DNA of 11,209 bases, from NCBI GenBank assembly GCA_023299895.1, contig JALZWI010000215.1, positions 1-11,209 on the forward strand, written 5' to 3'. Below the pieces are notes generated by a model. The model was not told the origin of the DNA. It searched no databases and saw nothing but the letters and a program-made list of their open reading frames with translations. The DNA comes from Arenicella sp. Lineage in GTDB: Bacteria; Pseudomonadota; Gammaproteobacteria; Arenicellales; Arenicellaceae. The position numbers and the translations under genes were made by a program. Numbering within the stretch: the first letter of the stretch is position 1; every line of letters starts with the position of its first letter. Below, piece after piece: positions 1 to 7,073 of the stretch.

Positions 1-119
1 GTTATGCCTTTGAAAACACTTGTTTCTTTTGCATGGTAACCTAATTGTACATCTATTTTTTTACCTTTCACTTTAAAGGTTGTTTGCGGTTCTTCGTGTG
101 ACAAAAAACCAAAATCCAT
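1..119 (-). CDS. Unidentified protein, N-terminal fragment (runs off left edge)
   Basis: An open frame starts at ATG 119 and stays open to the window edge, giving about 39 residues that begin MDFGFLSHEEPQTTFKVKGK. I do not recognise the family. The visible part is hydrophilic and Lys-rich, with no signal peptide, membrane segment or nucleotide-binding motif. It lies 60 bp downstream of the epimerase on the same strand, so it may belong to the same transcript, possibly a surface-polysaccharide cluster; that is inference from the neighbour only. No Shine-Dalgarno sequence is visible before ATG 119, and an in-frame TAG lies at 156-158. The start could therefore be slightly different, but the frame cannot extend past that stop. 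Confidence 0.45.
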   Translation of the reverse strand, partial: MDFGFLSHEEPQTTFKVKGKKIDVQLGYHAKETSVFKGI

Positions 120-179
120 TAAATATAAATAGATAGAATATCCAAAGGTGAGATTCTAGATGAAAGTAAACAGGCATCA

Positions 180-1148
180 TTAGCAGTAATATTCTTTATA
201 CCATTCAGTAAATTTTTGAACGCCCTGTTCAATGGTAACAACAGGCTTGTAGCCAAATATTTTCTCAAGAGCTGTTGTATCTGCGAGTGTTCGGGGCACA
301 TCGCCGTCTTGCATGGGCAGCATATCTAGCTTGGCTTCTACACCTAAATGCTTTGCCATTAACTCGATGAAATCTAATAGCTTGACTGGTTGTCCACGAC
401 CAATATTATATAAACTATAGTTGTCATCAGAAGACTCACTCAATGCAACACGCATAACACCTTCGTTGATATCATCGATATAGGTGAAATCTCGAATCAT
501 GTCGCCATTGTTATAAACTGGAATCGGCTCTCCTTTTAGCATACGCGAAGCAAATCGAAATGGCGCCATATCAGGTCGTCCCCAAGGTCCATATACGGTA
601 AAAAAACGCAGACCTGTACAGCGCAAACCATAGAGATGTGAATAACTATGCGCCATCAACTCATTGGCTTTTTTGGTGGCCGCATACAATGAAACAGGGT
701 TATCGACACGATCCTGCTCGCTAAACGGAAAGTTCTTATTTGCTCCGTAAACTGAGCTAGATGACGCATAGACAAAATGCGAGATTTTTTGTTGTCTACA
801 CCCTTCCAGAATGTTCGCAAAACCGACTAAATTACTGTCGATATAAGAAGATGGATTTTCAATTGAGTATCGTACTCCGGCCTGAGCAGCTAAATGTACT
901 ACCACATCAAAATCACTGTTTTCAAATAAATCTGCAACAGTCGATCGATCACAAATATCTCGTTCGTGAATCTCGAAATTTTGTGCACTATCGTGTAGTT
1001 TTAATTGGTCCAAGCGAGCACGTTTTAAAGACACATCATAGTAATCATTAAAATTATCGACAGCTATTACACTGTGCCCTTGTGACAATAATTTTTGACT
1101 CAAATCAGCACCAATAAAGCCTGCTGCACCGGTTACTAGAATTTGCAT
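180..1148 (-). CDS. NAD-dependent nucleotide-sugar epimerase, UDP-glucuronate 4-epimerase type
   Basis: This is an extended short-chain dehydrogenase of 322 residues that most likely interconverts UDP-glucuronate and UDP-galacturonate for capsule, LPS or exopolysaccharide synthesis in the cytoplasm. The Rossmann motif GAAGFIG lies at residues 7-13, with an acidic Asp31 (VDNFNDYY) that would bind the NAD ribose. The catalytic set is the Ser cluster at 129-132 plus Tyr155 and Lys159 in YAATK. The FFTVYGPWGRPDMAPF stretch around 182-197 is typical of the CapI/LspL-like UDP-glucuronate epimerases. The start at 1148 is preferred because GGGGAG lies about 10 nt upstream and the protein then begins directly with MQILVTGAAG. 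An upstream in-frame ATG at 1175 has no ribosome-binding site. The general epimerase assignment is firm. UDP-galactose or another UDP-sugar as the real substrate cannot be excluded. Confidence 0.85.
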   Translation of the reverse strand: MQILVTGAAGFIGADLSQKLLSQGHSVIAVDNFNDYYDVSLKRARLDQLKLHDSAQNFEIHERDICDRSTVADLFENSDFDVVVHLAAQAGVRYSIENPSSYIDSNLVGFANILEGCRQQKISHFVYASSSSVYGANKNFPFSEQDRVDNPVSLYAATKKANELMAHSYSHLYGLRCTGLRFFTVYGPWGRPDMAPFRFASRMLKGEPIPVYNNGDMIRDFTYIDDINEGVMRVALSESSDDNYSLYNIGRGQPVKLLDFIELMAKHLGVEAKLDMLPMQDGDVPRTLADTTALEKIFGYKPVVTIEQGVQKFTEWYKEYYC

Positions 1149-1275
1149 GCGTTTCGAACTCTCCCCTATGAGCATTTGGAATGCTAATCAGTCAACTACT
1201 TATACTTTGTGGGGTAGTATATATTACAATCTGGCTAGTTAAAGCCCTTAGCCTACTTTGCCGGCAATTTATCTT
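1149..1275. promoter_or_regulatory. Divergent spacer with promoter candidates and a 6-bp inverted repeat
   Basis: This 127-bp spacer must hold the promoters for the leftward epimerase gene and the rightward mtaD operon. On the plus strand, TTGGAA (1176-1181) and TATACT (1201-1206) form a weak sigma70-like pair with a 19-bp spacer; TATATT (1220-1225) is another -10 candidate. On the minus strand, TTGTAA (1229-1224) and TATAAG (1204-1199) form a similar pair. A perfect inverted repeat, AGCATT-TGG-AATGCT (1171-1185), lies just before the epimerase ribosome-binding site. It could be an operator or a small 5'-UTR hairpin. All assignments here are by eye and tentative. Confidence 0.35.
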
Positions 1276-2601
1276 ATGACAAGTAATCAAATCACACTTA
1301 TCAGCGCACGTTGGGTTATTCCTGTTGAGCCCTCGACTCGGGCACTTGAAAATCACGCTGTGGTATTTCAAAACGGTGAAATACTAGACCTGCTGCCGAC
1401 TGAAAATGCTCTGAAAAAATATCCTAATGCTCTACAGATCGATCGCCCTAATCATGCGTTCATCCCCGGACTAATCAATTCGCACACTCATGCAGCCATG
1501 AATTTATTTAAAGGTCTGGCCGATGACCTACCTTTAATGGATTGGTTACAAAACCATATCTGGCCGGCCGAGGCTAAATGGGTGGATGCTGAGTTTATGC
1601 GCGATGGTGTCGAACTGGCGATAGCAGAAATGCTTTTAAGTGGCACAACTTGCTTTAATGACATGTACTTTTACCCTGACATTGTTGCAACAACGGCACA
1701 AGAAGCAGGTATACGAGCCAATGTTGGCTTAATTGTATTAGACTTCCCTAGCGTGTGGGCAAGCAATAGCGATGAATATTTCGACAAAGGCTTACAAGTA
1801 CATGATGAGGTTCGTTCTTTATCCTTGATCCAAACCACATTAGCACCACATGCTCCCTATACTGTCTCAGATCAGCCGCTGGAAAAAGTACGTACCTATG
1901 CCGACGAGTTACAAGTACAAGTCCATATGCATGTACATGAGACCGCCCAAGAAATTACTGACTCTATAGAACAATATGGACAATCGCCCTTGGCGCGATT
2001 GCACTCACTTGGCTTGCTTAATCCGCGCATGATTGCGGTACACATGACTCAACTTAGTGACGAAGACATCACCTTATGTGCTGAACAAGGTATTAATATT
2101 GTCCATTGCCCTGAATCTAATCAGAAACTAGCAAGTGGCCAGTGTCGCGTTAGCGATCTCTTGCAAGCTGGTGCGAATGTTTGCTTAGGTACGGATAGCG
2201 CTGCCAGCAATAATGACCTGGATATGTTGGGAGAAATGCGTAGTGCGGCTTTAATAGCAAAAAACGCCAGCGTTGATGCTAAAGCCTTACCTGCTTGGCA
2301 AGCACTTAAAATGGCAACCATCAATGGCGCCAAAGCACTTAATATGCAAGATCAAATTGGTTCACTTAAGGTTGGTAAGTCAGCGGATATGGTAGCAATT
2401 GATTTAAATCATGTAAGCACTCAACCAGTGTATGACCCTATTTCTCAAATCGTCTACAGTGCATCACGCGAGCAAGTAACCGACGTTTGGGTGCAAGGTA
2501 AACACGTAGTCAACAATAAAAAACTAACGACTATTGATCTTGCTAAAGTATTACAAAACGCGCACAGCTGGGGCGACAAAATTCAGCAAACAAAACAATA
2601 A
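1276..2601 (+). CDS. mtaD: 5'-methylthioadenosine/S-adenosylhomocysteine deaminase (TRZ/ATZ amidohydrolase)
   Basis: This cytoplasmic metal-dependent deaminase of 441 residues converts methylthioadenosine to methylthioinosine, or S-adenosylhomocysteine to S-inosylhomocysteine, so clearing by-products of SAM use. The amidohydrolase metal ligands are visible: His70 and His72 (SHTH), His219 (with Glu222 three residues on, as in T. maritima TM0936), His256 (AVHMT) and Asp307 (GTDSAASNN). The closing segment (GSLKVGKSADMVAIDL) is the usual return to the small beta-sandwich domain. The homologue next to ubiG in Pseudomonas aeruginosa (PA3170) is a known methylthioadenosine deaminase, which supports the substrate. 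ATG 1276 is chosen over an in-frame TTG at 1258. Neither has a clear ribosome-binding site, but the ATG gives a normal N-terminus. It is the first gene of the plus-strand operon; ubiG follows 6 nt after its stop. Confidence 0.88.
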   Translation: MTSNQITLISARWVIPVEPSTRALENHAVVFQNGEILDLLPTENALKKYPNALQIDRPNHAFIPGLINSHTHAAMNLFKGLADDLPLMDWLQNHIWPAEAKWVDAEFMRDGVELAIAEMLLSGTTCFNDMYFYPDIVATTAQEAGIRANVGLIVLDFPSVWASNSDEYFDKGLQVHDEVRSLSLIQTTLAPHAPYTVSDQPLEKVRTYADELQVQVHMHVHETAQEITDSIEQYGQSPLARLHSLGLLNPRMIAVHMTQLSDEDITLCAEQGINIVHCPESNQKLASGQCRVSDLLQAGANVCLGTDSAASNNDLDMLGEMRSAALIAKNASVDAKALPAWQALKMATINGAKALNMQDQIGSLKVGKSADMVAIDLNHVSTQPVYDPISQIVYSASREQVTDVWVQGKHVVNNKKLTTIDLAKVLQNAHSWGDKIQQTKQ

Positions 2602-2607
2602 ACTATT

Positions 2608-3315
2608 ATGACAATAAATAACAACGTTGACCCAAGCGAGATTCAAAAATTTGAAGACCTTGCATCACGCTGGTGGGACCCTGAAAGTGAGTTTCGTCCG
2701 CTACATGCGATTAACCCACTAAGAACGCAATATATTAATCTGCATTCACCTGTTAAAGGCTTAAAAGTCTTAGATGTTGGTTGTGGCGGCGGTTTAATCA
2801 GCGAAGCCATGGCGGCATTTGGCGCACAAGTCACGGGCATTGATATGGGCGAAGCGCCACTCAGTGTTGCTAAGTTACATTTATTAGAAAGCGGTCAAAC
2901 AGTTGAGTATCTAAAAATTACCGCTGAAGAATTAGCCGAGCATCGAGCAGGAGAATATGACGTCGTTACTTGTCTAGAAATGCTTGAACATGTGCCTGAC
3001 CCTAGTTCGGTCATTAAAGCCTGTGCTAAGTTAGTCAAACCGGGTGGCGATGTGTACTTCTCAACCATTAACCGTAACCCAAAAGCTTGGTTATTTGCGA
3101 TTGTAGGTGCTGAATATGTTCTTAACTTATTACCTAGGGGCACACACGAGTACGACAAGTTAATCAAACCATCAGAACTAGATGGCTGGGCACGAGATGT
3201 TGAGCTAACTACACAACGCATGACTGGCTTGCATTACAACCCGATTACTCAAAACTACAAACTCGCACCCGGTGTGGATGTCAATTACATGATGCACACT
3301 ATCAAACAGGTCTAA
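2608..3315 (+). CDS. ubiG: Bifunctional 3-demethylubiquinol/2-polyprenyl-6-hydroxyphenol O-methyltransferase
   Basis: UbiG performs both SAM-dependent O-methylations of the ubiquinone head group. The 235-residue protein begins with the family hallmark N-terminus ([20 protein letters not shown], ending with the WWDP motif at 22-25). SAM-binding motif [10 protein letters not shown], is at residues 54-62. It is followed by an acidic GIDMGEAP loop, [11 protein letters not shown], and a [14 protein letters not shown] strand characteristic of UbiG. The length is close to that of E. coli UbiG (240). It follows mtaD after 6 nt without a recognisable ribosome-binding site, so coupling to upstream translation is likely. 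The pairing makes sense, since this enzyme makes S-adenosylhomocysteine, which the MtaD family can deaminate. Confidence 0.95.
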   Translation: MTINNNVDPSEIQKFEDLASRWWDPESEFRPLHAINPLRTQYINLHSPVKGLKVLDVGCGGGLISEAMAAFGAQVTGIDMGEAPLSVAKLHLLESGQTVEYLKITAEELAEHRAGEYDVVTCLEMLEHVPDPSSVIKACAKLVKPGGDVYFSTINRNPKAWLFAIVGAEYVLNLLPRGTHEYDKLIKPSELDGWARDVELTTQRMTGLHYNPITQNYKLAPGVDVNYMMHTIKQV

Positions 3316-3320
3316 AAAAT

Positions 3321-3989
3321 ATGCAGCTAAAAGCACTATTGCTTGATCTTGATGGTACCTTAGTGGATACCGCACCCGATATGGTCGCAACCTTGAACCG
3401 CGTATTAATCAATCACGGCAAGCCACCTGCAGAACACACAAAAGCTCAACTCTTAGTCTCTAATGGTGCTAAGGCTTTGCTAGAATTTGGTTTCGGCACT
3501 CAACAGATGGAAGACATTGGTACCGACATGCTAGTCCACGAGTTTCTTAGCGACTATGCCGATCATGTCTGTGAAACGAGTAAAATTTATGGTGGTATGG
3601 CTGAAGTATTAGCGTTTTGTGCTGCTAATAATATTCGTTGGGGCGTTGTCACCAATAAGCCTTTGGAGCTCAGTCGAGCGCTTCTAGATGGCTTAGATCT
3701 ATTGTCGCAGTCCAGCATTTTGTTAGGCGGCGATAGCCTGCCTGTCAAAAAACCCGATCCAGCGCCATTATTGCACTGCTGCATGGTAATGAGTTTAGCC
3801 GCCAGTGAATGCCTTTATGTTGGCGACCATCAACGCGACATTATCGCTGGCAATGCCGCTGGCATGGACACCGCCGCCGCTCTGTGGGGATATATCAAAA
3901 ATGAGGAAGCGCCAAGTGACTGGGGAGCAAATTACTTATTAAATCAACCGACGGGTTTGCTACGCCTGCTTGAGGATAAAATCGACTAA
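3321..3989 (+). CDS. mupP: HAD phosphatase: MupP (MurNAc-6-phosphate phosphatase) or Gph-like phosphoglycolate phosphatase
   Basis: This is a 222-residue HAD-superfamily phosphatase with all four motifs: DLDGT with nucleophile Asp9 and acid/base Asp11, VVTNKP with Thr111, Lys143/Lys144 in VKKPDP, and GDHQRD with Asp169 and Asp173 as Mg ligands. A small helical cap lies between motifs I and II. By sequence alone it looks like Gph. The gene directly after ubiG in Pseudomonas is MupP, which removes the 6-phosphate of N-acetylmuramate in the AmgK/MurU peptidoglycan-recycling route. The YVGDHQRDI segment and the late WGANYLL segment resemble MupP. I therefore favour MupP, but phosphoglycolate activity is not excluded. 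It starts 5 nt after ubiG with no strong ribosome-binding site, and its stop is 1 nt before the rmuC ATG. Confidence 0.75.
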   Translation: MQLKALLLDLDGTLVDTAPDMVATLNRVLINHGKPPAEHTKAQLLVSNGAKALLEFGFGTQQMEDIGTDMLVHEFLSDYADHVCETSKIYGGMAEVLAFCAANNIRWGVVTNKPLELSRALLDGLDLLSQSSILLGGDSLPVKKPDPAPLLHCCMVMSLAASECLYVGDHQRDIIAGNAAGMDTAAALWGYIKNEEAPSDWGANYLLNQPTGLLRLLEDKID

Positions 3990-3990
3990 T

Positions 3991-5268
3991 ATGCACAACT
4001 CTTTGACGAGACTGTTTGAGAGTATTGGCATTAGCGTAAGTGCTGATGCACTGCTGATTATTGTTGCGGCCCTTACCTTAATCATGGGCACTTATCTTGG
4101 CCGCCTTTTACATGGTCGAGCGTTTCAGAAAAAAGAACAACAATTGATTCAGCAACATGAAAAAGAACGAGATTTTTTTGATCTACAGCTTGATCAACTC
4201 TCGCATCGTTTTAATTCTTTATCTCAAAAAGCTTTAAAAAACAATAACGAATCGTTTTTGACCTTGGCACAACAAACCTTTACGCAACTACAAAGTAGCG
4301 CGAGCAATGATTTAAAAACTCGCGAACAAAGCATTGCTAATCTACTGCAGCCCATTCAACGTTCGATGCAACAAACAGATCAACAGTTAAAAAAACTAGA
4401 TCAAGATCGGCGTACAAGCGAAACCAAACTAGGCGAACAGATCAATAATTTGCTTACTTCGCAACATTCTTTACAATCTGAAACACGCAACTTAGTAACA
4501 GCATTAAGACGACCTGAGGTGCGCGGCCAATGGGGCGAGCTAACCTTAAAGAGATTAGTGGAGCTAGCCGGAATGTCGGAATATTGTGATTTTGAACTGC
4601 AGGCAACCGTTCACACGGAAAACGGTATTCTTCGGCCAGATATGCTGATCAATTTACCTAATGAACGTATTTTAGTTGTTGATGTGAAAACGCCTTTAGA
4701 CGCTTACATCAGTGCGACTGAAGCAAGTGACGCAGCAGATAAAAAACGTTTTTTATTACAACATGCACGCAACCTAAAGCAGCGTATCAAAGAACTCAGT
4801 CAAAAAAAGTACTGGCAGCAATTTGAACACTCACCAGATTTTGTAATTTTATTCATTCCTGGTGACCAGTTTTTAAGTGCCGCACTTGATCAGGACTCTA
4901 GTTTATTAGAGTATGCGCTGCAACAACGCATTCTGCTTGCAACGCCAACCAGCTTGGTTGGCTTGTTGCGCGCAGTTGCCTATGGTTGGAGTCAGGATAA
5001 ACTGAGCAAGAATAGTGAACAAATAAGAACCTTAGGTGAAAATCTCCATCAGCGCTTACAAACGCTGACGCAGCACCTGAACAAACTCGGCAAACATTTA
5101 GACCAAAGTGTCGAGCAATTTAATAAGGTACTCGGTTCTTACCAATCCAAAGCATTGCCAGCGGTTCGTAAGCTATCTGAGCTGGGGATTAGCAATGACA
5201 CAACCAATGATATTGAAACCCAACAAACTAGCCCAACTCGGCGCGTTAACGACAATACTGACGACTAA
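3991..5268 (+). CDS. rmuC: RmuC family, membrane-anchored coiled-coil protein with nuclease-like core
   Basis: RmuC in E. coli limits recombination at short inverted repeats and has a predicted PD-(D/E)XK-like nuclease fold; its biochemical activity is not settled. This 425-residue protein has one N-terminal membrane segment (about residues 20-40, ALLIIVAALTLIMGTYLGRL). A long Gln/Lys-rich coiled coil follows to about residue 170. The conserved core contains RGQWGELTLKRLVELAGM, RPDMLINLP (Asp217) and VVDVKTPLDAY (Asp231, Lys233), the putative nuclease residues. Another helical segment and a polar disordered tail close the protein. The ATG at 3991 lies 1 nt after the mupP stop (TAATATG). GAGGAT sits about 14 nt upstream, inside mupP, which is far for a Shine-Dalgarno sequence. 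An in-frame TTG at 3970 is unlikely to be the start. Confidence 0.9.
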   Translation: MHNSLTRLFESIGISVSADALLIIVAALTLIMGTYLGRLLHGRAFQKKEQQLIQQHEKERDFFDLQLDQLSHRFNSLSQKALKNNNESFLTLAQQTFTQLQSSASNDLKTREQSIANLLQPIQRSMQQTDQQLKKLDQDRRTSETKLGEQINNLLTSQHSLQSETRNLVTALRRPEVRGQWGELTLKRLVELAGMSEYCDFELQATVHTENGILRPDMLINLPNERILVVDVKTPLDAYISATEASDAADKKRFLLQHARNLKQRIKELSQKKYWQQFEHSPDFVILFIPGDQFLSAALDQDSSLLEYALQQRILLATPTSLVGLLRAVAYGWSQDKLSKNSEQIRTLGENLHQRLQTLTQHLNKLGKHLDQSVEQFNKVLGSYQSKALPAVRKLSELGISNDTTNDIETQQTSPTRRVNDNTDD

Positions 5269-5271
5269 ATT

Positions 5272-6027
5272 ATGGCCCATCAACTAGACTGGCAAGCATA
5301 TCAAACCACGCAAGACGCATTTAAAGATAAGGTAGTTATGGTCACTGGGGCGGCTGATGGGATTGGTCGCTCAATCACCATCGCTCTCGCAAAACATGGT
5401 GCAACTGTGATTATGCTAGACAAAAAATCACGTCATCTAGAGAAACTCTTTGATCAAATAATGGAACGTGATTACGTTGAACCTGTGATCCTGCCAGTTG
5501 ATCTGCTTGAGATAACACCCGAGTCTGCGACCAAACTCGCTCAAGCAGTTTATGATGATTTTGGTAAATTAGATGGCTTATTACATAACGCCGCTGAACT
5601 AGGCTCGCCTAGCCCACTTGATCAATATGACCTTGAGTATTGGAATAAGGTAATGCATACCAATTTGCAAGCTCCTTACTTTCTAACTCGTGCTTTATTG
5701 CCGCTATTAAAACAAGACGATACCACGAATATATTATTTACCACTGCCGATGTCGCACGCCAACCACAAGCCTATTGGGGCGCCTACGCAATTGCTTACG
5801 CTGGCTTAGAAACTCAGATGAAAATTTGGGCAGAAGAGTTAGAGAACATCTCTAATGTTAAAGTTAATTCGATTGATCCAGGCCCAGTGAGAACCAGTTT
5901 TCGACGTCGATCTCATCCTGGTGAAAGTCAAGATTCATTGCTTACACCACAAGCTCTCACGCCTGCTTATTTAATGTTATTTGAAAATAAATCACTGCAT
6001 GGTGAGAAACTTTCATTACAAGGCTAA
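5272..6027 (+). CDS. yciK: YciK-family short-chain dehydrogenase with degenerate active site
   Basis: This is a 251-residue classical-size SDR. The dinucleotide-binding motif TGAADGIG (25-32) and the HNAA stretch (the NNAG equivalent) are intact. The N-terminal layout, the LDGLLHNAAELG segment and the position after the ubiG-mupP block match the YciK family. The catalytic region is changed. The family Tyr is present at 172 (WGAYAIAY), but the Lys four residues later is Tyr176, and the catalytic Ser position 13 residues before Tyr172 is Ala159, in TTADV instead of the TSSSV of E. coli YciK. The frame is intact and cofactor-binding residues are kept, so a binding or structural role, or a very altered enzyme, is more likely than ordinary oxidoreductase activity. 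The true substrate of YciK is unknown. It starts 3 nt after rmuC, has no visible ribosome-binding site, and is the last gene of the operon. Confidence 0.85.
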   Translation: MAHQLDWQAYQTTQDAFKDKVVMVTGAADGIGRSITIALAKHGATVIMLDKKSRHLEKLFDQIMERDYVEPVILPVDLLEITPESATKLAQAVYDDFGKLDGLLHNAAELGSPSPLDQYDLEYWNKVMHTNLQAPYFLTRALLPLLKQDDTTNILFTTADVARQPQAYWGAYAIAYAGLETQMKIWAEELENISNVKVNSIDPGPVRTSFRRRSHPGESQDSLLTPQALTPAYLMLFENKSLHGEKLSLQG

Positions 6028-6182
6028 CTCTAATTTAGAGTAATCAAGAAAAACTAAATCTTATTTTTTTATACAGTCTGCACGCACGAAAGTGACGTAA
6101 ATTAACTAACCTACATTGTCACTGCGCCATTACAAACAACTGTAATTATCGAGATTTTGATGCTTATCTCGTAATCAAGCGG
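6028..6182. terminator. Convergent spacer between yciK and rluB, weak terminator candidates
   Basis: This 155-bp spacer receives transcription from both sides. Just after the yciK stop, ACTCTAA-T-TTAGAGT (6027-6041) forms a short AT-rich hairpin. A run of seven T lies about 20 nt further on (6064-6070), too far away for a textbook intrinsic terminator. Nearer rluB are ATTACA/TGTAAT (6129-6146) and CGAGAT/ATCTCG (6150-6171), two small stems without a U-run on the minus strand. Termination must occur here or be factor dependent, but no single strong signal is visible. Confidence 0.3.
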
Positions 6183-7073
6183 CTACTTACGCCGGCTACG
6201 GGCAGGCTTTCTAGCCGACCCTTCCCTTGTTCTGAGGCTGGTGCTGTTTAGTTTGTTCGAGTGACCAGGTTTGGAAGCAGATTTTAGAGGTGTTCGTCCA
6301 GCTGAATATAGCTGAGTTTGAAACTCTTCAGCAAGCCCCACTGAAGTAACCAACTTCTCAAGTTGTTTGGGAGCCATTTTGGTGTTCTGGCCTAACTTCA
6401 CATCGCGTGTGAGCTTGACGGTCCCGTAGCGTATTCGCTTTAAACGACTCACTGTATGGCCTACTTCATCCCAAATGCGTCTCACCTCACGGTACCGACC
6501 TTCTTTAATAATAACTTTATACCAGTGATTGGTGCCTTCTTCTGCTAAGTCTGCTGCAACAATACTCTCAAAACGGGCTGCTTTACCATCAATCATCACT
6601 CCTTTTCTAGTGAGTGTATTGATGGTTTCATCACTTGCCCGGCCACGAATCCTAACTAAGTATTCGCGCTCTACCCCAGTTGATGGGTGCATCAACTTGT
6701 TCGCTAAATCACCATTATTCGTTAACAAAATTAGGCCACTGGTATTAATGTCTAAGCGTCCGACAGACACCCAACGGCCGTTCGGTATCGCAGGTAAATC
6801 ATCAAAAATTGTCGGTCGTCCTTTAGGGTCTTTGCGTGTACAAATTTGCCCTTCAGGTTTGTGATAAATCAGTACTTTAATTTGTTGTGTGTGTTGAGGG
6901 CGCAAATTCAACAGCTTGCCATCCAACAACAGACGATCGTGACTGCCTGCACGGTCCCCCAACTTGGCACGTTTACCATTCACAGTTACTCGACCAAGAC
7001 TAATCCAAGTTTCTATCTCTCGTCGTGAACCATAACCAGCATGCGCTAATAGCTTTTGTAATTTATCAGTCAT
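6183..7073 (-). CDS. rluB: 23S rRNA pseudouridine(2605) synthase RluB
   Basis: RluB converts U2605 (E. coli numbering) of 23S rRNA to pseudouridine. The 296-residue protein has an N-terminal S4 RNA-binding domain (residues about 3-50, KLQKLLAHAGYGSRREIE) and an RsuA-family catalytic domain with the nucleophile Asp108 in GRLDINTSGLILLTNNGDLA. The late EGRYREVRRIWDEVGHTV motif is conserved in the family. A basic Ser/Lys/Arg-rich tail of about 50 residues ends the protein, as is common in RluB. The start at 7073 aligns with E. coli MSEKLQK; an adjacent ATG at 7076 is equally possible, and one at 7106 would give a long overlap. The ATGATGACTGA junction overlaps the scpB stop, which indicates translational coupling. 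A perfect small hairpin lies immediately before the start codons. Confidence 0.93.
   Translation of the reverse strand: MTDKLQKLLAHAGYGSRREIETWISLGRVTVNGKRAKLGDRAGSHDRLLLDGKLLNLRPQHTQQIKVLIYHKPEGQICTRKDPKGRPTIFDDLPAIPNGRWVSVGRLDINTSGLILLTNNGDLANKLMHPSTGVEREYLVRIRGRASDETINTLTRKGVMIDGKAARFESIVAADLAEEGTNHWYKVIIKEGRYREVRRIWDEVGHTVSRLKRIRYGTVKLTRDVKLGQNTKMAPKQLEKLVTSVGLAEEFQTQLYSAGRTPLKSASKPGHSNKLNSTSLRTREGSARKPARSRRK

Noticed and set aside
1258..1275. TTG start extending mtaD by six residues
   Set aside because: There is no ribosome-binding site and no family similarity in the added residues; ATG 1276 is simpler.
2121..2333. Open frame antisense to mtaD
   Set aside because: It lies wholly within a well-supported gene, has no recognisable protein features and reflects codon bias of the true strand. 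The same applies to the other antisense frames inside ubiG, mupP, rluB, scpB, trpS and yciO.
3970..3990. Upstream TTG start extending rmuC by seven residues into mupP
   Set aside because: The ATG at 3991 follows the mupP stop in the same stop-ATG pattern as the other junctions and gives a normal N-terminal membrane segment.
6129..6171. Two small inverted repeats as a strong rluB terminator
   Set aside because: The stems are only 6 bp, AT-rich and not followed by a U-run on the minus strand. They are mentioned only as weak candidates.
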